Assembly (NCBI GenBank): GCA_007118075.1
Contig: SKSH01000215.1
Location: 1 to 18,704 of the forward strand
DNA from: Halobacteriales archaeon
GTDB taxonomy: Archaea; Halobacteriota; Halobacteria; Halobacteriales; SKSH01
Direction of reading: 5' to 3'
DNA: 18,704 bases
Positions within the stretch are counted from its first letter, which is position 1. Each line of letters starts with the position of its first letter. Shown here in pieces: positions 14,267 through 18,704 of this stretch. Below the pieces are notes generated by a model. It was given only the letters and a program-made list of their open reading frames with translations, did no database searches and had not been told where the DNA came from. The position numbers and the translations under genes are program-made.

Positions 14267-15046
14267 TCAGAACACGAGCGCGGTATCCACCACCACGATC
14301 AACCCGAACCCGACGAGGAACGCCGCCGTCGCCTCGTCGGCGTACCCGTGGCCATGCGATAGCGGTACCAGCTCTCTGAACACCACCGCAATCATCGCTC
14401 CAGCAGCGAATCCTGCCGCGATCGGGAAGATCCCCGTCGCAAGCGCCACCACCGCGAAGCCGAAGATGGCAGCAGACACCTGTGGCACCAATCCCGACAG
14501 CGTCGTCAAGGCGACGATGGTCAGCCGACCGGTCGGAGTCGCCCCAAGCGGCACCGCGAAGGCGAACCCATCGGGGACATTCTGCAACGCGATGATCACC
14601 GCGAGGACGAAGGCCGCCTCCTCAAGGCCGGCCGCGAACGCCACGCCCATGGCGAGCCCCTCTGGCGCGTTGTGTAGCGTGATCGCCCCACCGACGAGGG
14701 TTGCCCGCCGCCAGGGAGATGCCTCTTCGAGGGTCTGCGTCTCCTCGCCATGACCGCGCCAACCGAGATACACCGAGTGCACATGTGGCAATAGCCGGTT
14801 CGCCACCAACAGAGCGAACCCCCCGATGAAGACACCGAGCATGACCGTTGTGAGCGTTCCCTCCTCCATCCCTGGGATGATGAGGCCGAACACGCTAGCG
14901 GCGATCATAATCCCCGAGGCAAGGCCGAGCGCGGCATCGTACGTGCGATGGGAGAAGTTCGACTGCCACAACACCGGTAACGCCCCTAATCCGGTGGCTG
15001 CCCCGGCCGCAGTCGTCACCCATAACATCGTGGCGAAATCGGCCAT
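14267..15046 (-). CDS. ZIP-family metal transporter
   Basis: A 259-residue polytopic membrane protein expected to import zinc or related divalent cations. The two ZIP metal-binding motifs are present: HNAPEG at about 125-130 and QNVPDG at about 155-160, on consecutive helices. A charged cytoplasmic loop (GWRGHGEETQTLEEASPWRR) precedes them and a His-containing SHGHGYADE segment lies near the C-terminus. The Asn-Pro-Asp-Gly second motif, rather than PEG, is common in GufA-type ZIPs, so the metal may be zinc, iron or manganese. ATG 15046 is chosen because the first helix (MADFATMLWVTTAAGAATG) starts there and a TTTTCA element lies 28-33 bases upstream; GTG 15082 would add 12 residues. It is convergent with the aldolase and divergent from mcm. 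Confidence 0.87.
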   Translation of the reverse strand: MADFATMLWVTTAAGAATGLGALPVLWQSNFSHRTYDAALGLASGIMIAASVFGLIIPGMEEGTLTTVMLGVFIGGFALLVANRLLPHVHSVYLGWRGHGEETQTLEEASPWRRATLVGGAITLHNAPEGLAMGVAFAAGLEEAAFVLAVIIALQNVPDGFAFAVPLGATPTGRLTIVALTTLSGLVPQVSAAIFGFAVVALATGIFPIAAGFAAGAMIAVVFRELVPLSHGHGYADEATAAFLVGFGLIVVVDTALVF

Positions 15047-15161
15047 CCGGTACGCCTTCGCACCCCGGGATGAAAACACCACGCGCTAGGGTACCTTGAA
15101 CGACGACCCCCTTCATTTCCGGTGGAACCGCCACTTCCGCTGCAAGCGCTAACCCAGCCAA

Positions 15162-15167
15162 TTATAC
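15162..15167 (+). promoter_or_regulatory. TATA box of mcm
   Basis: TTATAC lies 20-25 bases before ATG 15187 and 29-34 bases before the in-frame ATG 15196. The spacing slightly favours translation from 15196 with a very short leader, but both starts remain possible. Confidence 0.5.
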
Positions 15168-15186
15168 CAGATGACGCCAGCCCTAG

Positions 15187-18100
15187 ATGGTACCAATGAC
15201 GACCGCCGACTTCGAGCGATTCTTCAGGCGATATTACCGTGAACGAATCCTCGAGTTGGCCCGTGGATACCCCGAAGAGGGCCGCGCGCTCACCGTCGAA
15301 TGGGACGATCTATACCAGTTCGATCCGGACCTCGCCGACGATCTGCGGGCGAATCCCAATCGAGTCCTTGCCGATGCGCGCGAGGCGCTGCGGACCTTCG
15401 ATGTGCCAGTCGATGTCGACCTCGACCAAGCCGAGGTGTACGTCGCGGGCTTTCCCTCGATCACCCGCATCCGCGATATCCGCGCAGAACACGTCAACAC
15501 CCTCGTCTCCGTGAGAGGCCTCATCCGCAAGGCGACCCCCGTTCGACCGAAGGTCGAGGTCGCCGTCTATGAGTGTCTCACCTGCGGTGGGCAGATCGAG
15601 GTCGTTCAACGTGGCCAGGACCTGCGTGAACCCAACCGCTGTCACCACTGTGAGCGCAACACCCAGCTCGACCGCCTCGATGACCGCTCAAAGTTCGTCG
15701 ATTCCCAACGCATCCGCATCCAGGAGAGCCCCGAGGGGCTACGCGGTGGGGACACCCCACAGAACATCGATGTCCACCTCGAGACCGATCTGACCGGCAT
15801 CGTCAGCCCTGGCGACCGGGTGACCGCGACGGGTATCCTCAGACTCAGAGAACAGCGCCAGGGGAACACCACCTCGCCGATCCTCGATGTGTTCCTCGAG
15901 GGGAACTTCATCCAGATCGAGGAACAGGAGTTCGAGGTGATGTCCATCGAGGATGAGGACATCGAAGAGATCCGCGAGCTTGCTGGAAAGGAGGACATCT
16001 ACGAGCGTGTCGTCGACTCGATCGCCCCCTCGATCTGGGGCTACGACGACGAGAAGCTCGCCATGGCATTACAGCTGTTCTCTGGGGTCAGGAAACCGCT
16101 CCCGGATGGTTCTCGGGTCAGAGGTGACATCCACGTCTTACTCGTCGGAGATCCGGGAACCGGAAAGAGTCAGCTCCTTCAGTACATCACGAAGATCTCT
16201 CCGCGTTCGGTGTATACCTCGGGGAAGGGGTCGAGTGCTGCCGGGCTGTGTGTCACCGGTGGTACTCGAATTCACACCGATAAGGGCTTCCGGCCAATCG
16301 AAGAGATCGTCGCCGAAGAACTGCCTGAGCCTGTTGATACAGAAACGCCGGCATCGGCTAAAACGCGAGTCTACACGTATGACCGGGTCGCCGGATGTCT
16401 TCGACCCCAAGAAACGAGCCGGGTATGGCGCATGCCGGAGAAACCTTGTCGACGTATCGAGACAGCCAAGGGCAAGTCTATCGAGGCATCGGTTAATACC
16501 CCAGTGCTCACCTTGGGTGACTCCGGTCTCGAATGGCAACCGGTCACCAATATCGAACCCGGTGATCCCGTGGCAGTTCCCCGTTATTTCGGGGTTGAAC
16601 GGTCGACTCCACCAGTACATCACTTCATCGAACTCACCAACGAGAAACTCAAGTTATCCGATACGTCGATTGCTTACCTCCGGCATCGCCTAACGGATAA
16701 ATTTGGGAGCCTTCGGGCAGCAGCGACGTCCCTTGGGCTTACCGAGGATGATCTATACACAACGCTCCCGAAACGCCACATTCCAAAAGAAAAACTCGAT
16801 TGTATCCTAGACGCGGTTGATTTGGAGGTAGAAGATATTGAGATCGAACGGGCGATGGTCCGCCATGGCTCGAGCGTACGTCTTCCCGATGAATTCGACG
16901 AAGACCTCATGTATCTCATCGGACTCGTCTTCGGGGATGGCGAGGTCGCCGTCTCTCCACGGGATGGAAACCATGGCCTTGTTCGTCTCTCGAACAGCAA
17001 CGAGGCAGTTCTACAGCGGGCAAGGGGCATCATCAAAGAACAATTTGACGTCGATGTCGACATTGAGTACCAAAAAGGTCGGATTCCATCTATTCGGCTA
17101 TACAGCGTGACCATCGCCAGGTGGTTCCGCAATCTCGGTATCGAATCCCCTAAGACAGAGCTAGAACTGGATTATCGGCTGACAACAGCAGATCACACTG
17201 ACGCCTTCCTCCGTGGACTCTTCGATGCGGACGGCTCTGTCGTCGTGCGTGACACAGGCGGTTCGAGCATACAGCTATCGACTATCAGTCGAAATCTCGC
17301 TGAGCAGGTTCAACTAATACTCGAAACGTATGGAATTAGGAGTCGACTACGAACGAGGGAACCGGCAGAATCGGCAACACTTGAGGATGGATTCGTAATC
17401 GAAGGCAATTCACTGCATCACGAAATCCTCATCTACGGACAGTACATCGACGCCTTCGAGCGACACATCGGCTTCGAAATTGAATCGAAGGTCAAGGCTT
17501 TGTCACGAATCGCGCATACTGTCAAACGCCGGGGTGAGGTACTTCCATTTAGTGAGCCACTAGCACGGACTGATGGTGGCACAACCGGTTCGTTCCACAA
17601 TACCCTAGTGCAAGGAAATGATCCAACCATGGAAACTGCCAGGCGGCTGCTTGAGGAGGGGAACCTCGACGACCTCGAACCAGCAGTCCGTGAGGTCGTA
17701 TCAGATGGAATTACCTGGGACAAGGTCGTAGTGGCAGAAGATATCGGTGAGCACGAGGTATTCGATCTGACCGTACCGACTTCACATAATTTCGTCGGTA
17801 ACGGTATCATCACCCATAACACTGCTGCCGCTGTTCGTGATGACTTCGGTGACGGCCAGCAGTGGACGCTGGAGGCTGGTGCACTCGTTTTGGCTGATCA
17901 AGGGATTGCAGCCGTTGACGAATTGGATAAGATGAGATCGGAAGATCGTAGCGCCATGCACGAAGCGCTGGAACAACAATCCGTTAGTGTATCCAAAGCC
18001 GGTATCAACGCCACCCTCCAGGCTCGTTGTGCACTGCTCGGTGCGGCCAACCCGAAATACGGCCGCTTCGACCAGTACGAACCGATCCCCGAGCAGATCG

Positions 18101-18704
18101 AGCTCGAGCCGGCGCTCATCTCCCGATTCGACCTCATCTTCACCGTCGACGACCTGCCCGACCAAGATCGTGACCAACGCATCGCCGAGCACATCCTCCA
18201 GACGAACTACGCCGGTGAGCTCGAGAGTCGCCGGCTCATGAGTCCAAGCGAAGGTGGCCTGGTGCAAAAGGTCGAGGAGGCGACCGAGCAGGTCATGCCG
18301 GCTATCGAGCCCAAGTTGCTTCGGAAATACGTCGGCTATGCAACCCAGTCGTGCATCCCGACGATGACCATGGAGGCGCGCGAGACGATCAAGACCTTCT
18401 ACCTCGAGCTGCGTGAGCAGGGGGTAGACGAGGACTCACCGGTCCCGATGACCGCGAGAAAGCTCGAGGCACTGGTGCGCCTCGCCGAGGCGAGTGCCCG
18501 GATCCGTCTCGCCGATGAGGTCACCGAAGAGGATGCCCAGCGGGTCATCGAATTGGTGCGGGCCTCGATGGGTGACATCGGATTCGATCCGGAGACGGGT
18601 ACCTACGACGTGGACATGATCGAGACCGGGACGCCGAAGACTCAGCGTGATCGGATCAAGAGCCTGAAGAAGCTGATGGAAGTGCTCGAGGAGGAGCACG
18701 ACGA
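15187..18704 (+). CDS. mcm: MCM replicative helicase with in-frame intein, 3' end beyond the window
   Basis: The hexameric helicase that unwinds DNA at replication forks. The N-extein (354 residues, to 16248) begins like haloarchaeal MCMs (FERFFRRYYRERILELARGY). It has a zinc finger with C130, C133, C152 and C155, and Walker A GDPGTGKS at 321-328. After the intein the C-extein resumes with TAAAVRDDFGDGQQWTLEAG, then Walker B GIAAVDELDKM, sensor 1 GAANPKYGRF, the arginine finger LISRFDLIF and the start of the C-terminal helical region. The gene runs off the right edge without a stop; roughly 50 residues are missing by comparison with the usual 690-700-residue size. TAG directly precedes ATG 15187, so no longer start exists; ATG 15196 is an alternative. 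All helicase motifs are intact, so splicing should give an active protein. Confidence 0.95.
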   Translation, partial: MVPMTTADFERFFRRYYRERILELARGYPEEGRALTVEWDDLYQFDPDLADDLRANPNRVLADAREALRTFDVPVDVDLDQAEVYVAGFPSITRIRDIRAEHVNTLVSVRGLIRKATPVRPKVEVAVYECLTCGGQIEVVQRGQDLREPNRCHHCERNTQLDRLDDRSKFVDSQRIRIQESPEGLRGGDTPQNIDVHLETDLTGIVSPGDRVTATGILRLREQRQGNTTSPILDVFLEGNFIQIEEQEFEVMSIEDEDIEEIRELAGKEDIYERVVDSIAPSIWGYDDEKLAMALQLFSGVRKPLPDGSRVRGDIHVLLVGDPGTGKSQLLQYITKISPRSVYTSGKGSSAAGLCVTGGTRIHTDKGFRPIEEIVAEELPEPVDTETPASAKTRVYTYDRVAGCLRPQETSRVWRMPEKPCRRIETAKGKSIEASVNTPVLTLGDSGLEWQPVTNIEPGDPVAVPRYFGVERSTPPVHHFIELTNEKLKLSDTSIAYLRHRLTDKFGSLRAAATSLGLTEDDLYTTLPKRHIPKEKLDCILDAVDLEVEDIEIERAMVRHGSSVRLPDEFDEDLMYLIGLVFGDGEVAVSPRDGNHGLVRLSNSNEAVLQRARGIIKEQFDVDVDIEYQKGRIPSIRLYSVTIARWFRNLGIESPKTELELDYRLTTADHTDAFLRGLFDADGSVVVRDTGGSSIQLSTISRNLAEQVQLILETYGIRSRLRTREPAESATLEDGFVIEGNSLHHEILIYGQYIDAFERHIGFEIESKVKALSRIAHTVKRRGEVLPFSEPLARTDGGTTGSFHNTLVQGNDPTMETARRLLEEGNLDDLEPAVREVVSDGITWDKVVVAEDIGEHEVFDLTVPTSHNFVGNGIITHNTAAAVRDDFGDGQQWTLEAGALVLADQGIAAVDELDKMRSEDRSAMHEALEQQSVSVSKAGINATLQARCALLGAANPKYGRFDQYEPIPEQIELEPALISRFDLIFTVDDLPDQDRDQRIAEHILQTNYAGELESRRLMSPSEGGLVQKVEEATEQVMPAIEPKLLRKYVGYATQSCIPTMTMEARETIKTFYLELREQGVDEDSPVPMTARKLEALVRLAEASARIRLADEVTEEDAQRVIELVRASMGDIGFDPETGTYDVDMIETGTPKTQRDRIKSLKKLMEVLEEEHD
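16249..17820 (+). mobile_element. Intein with LAGLIDADG homing endonuclease in MCM
   Basis: A 524-residue insertion splits the conserved MCM stretch SGKGSSAAGL / TAAAVRDDFG. It begins with Cys1 in CVTGGTRIHTDKGF (block A) and ends TSHNFVGNGIITHN before extein Thr (blocks F and G, penultimate His and terminal Asn), so all terminal splicing residues are present. The two endonuclease motifs are YLIGLVFGDGEV (residues about 222-233) and FLRGLFDADGSV (320-331), each with the acidic residue needed for cutting. Block B reads EASVNTPVLTL around 79-89, where the usual His appears to be Thr84. Base composition is clearly lower in GC than the extein upstream. It must be excised from the protein, since it separates Walker A from Walker B. 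Inteins at several MCM positions are known in haloarchaea. Confidence 0.95.

Noticed and set aside
1..18704. CRISPR arrays or insertion sequences
   Set aside because: I saw no regularly spaced direct repeats, no transposase, and no paired terminal inverted repeats with target duplications.

Overview
The window reads as chromosomal DNA from a haloarchaeon (class Halobacteria). The predicted proteins are strongly acidic, codons mostly end in G or C, the tRNA genes do not encode CCA, and many genes have a TATA-like element 25-33 bases upstream of the start codon with no room for a leader. The gene set is also archaeal: the RPA3/RPAP3 single-strand-binding pair, an archaea-specific COG1202-type helicase, an ADP-forming acyl-CoA synthetase, an amphi-Trp protein and an archaeal MCM carrying an intein. 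The sequence alone does not name the genus.

Layout. 1-2076: rpa3-rpap3, then a small ribbon-helix-helix protein, all on the plus strand. 2061-6547: a minus-strand block of M20 peptidase, fused ADP-forming acyl-CoA synthetase and a small Cys/His protein resembling DUF5814. 6638-6711: tRNA-His. 6771-9458: minus-strand genes for an amphi-Trp protein broken by one amber codon, a four-helix membrane protein, TenA and an M50/CBS membrane protease. 9618-11654: helicase, then tRNA-Pro at 11701-11773. 11774-12843: about 1 kb with no intact gene but several gene fragments with frameshifts and stops. 12844-14258: DUF5684 membrane protein and a DapA-superfamily aldolase. 14267-15046: ZIP metal transporter (minus). 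15187 to the window end: mcm, interrupted by a 524-residue intein with a LAGLIDADG endonuclease.

Functional themes. DNA replication and repair brackets the window: RPA3/RPAP3 on the left, the helicase in the middle and MCM on the right. The rest is central metabolism and housekeeping (acyl-CoA to ATP conversion, peptide or amide hydrolysis, thiamine salvage, metal uptake, membrane proteolysis). I found no defence island, CRISPR array, prophage or clearly new multigene system. The most interesting signals are a stretch of low-GC3 extein codons just downstream of the intein (possible co-conversion from homing), a non-canonical intein block B, the decayed tract after tRNA-Pro, the single amber codon in the amphi-Trp gene, the Cys-cluster extension on the acyl-CoA synthetase, and the separate coding of a helicase and its likely accessory domain.
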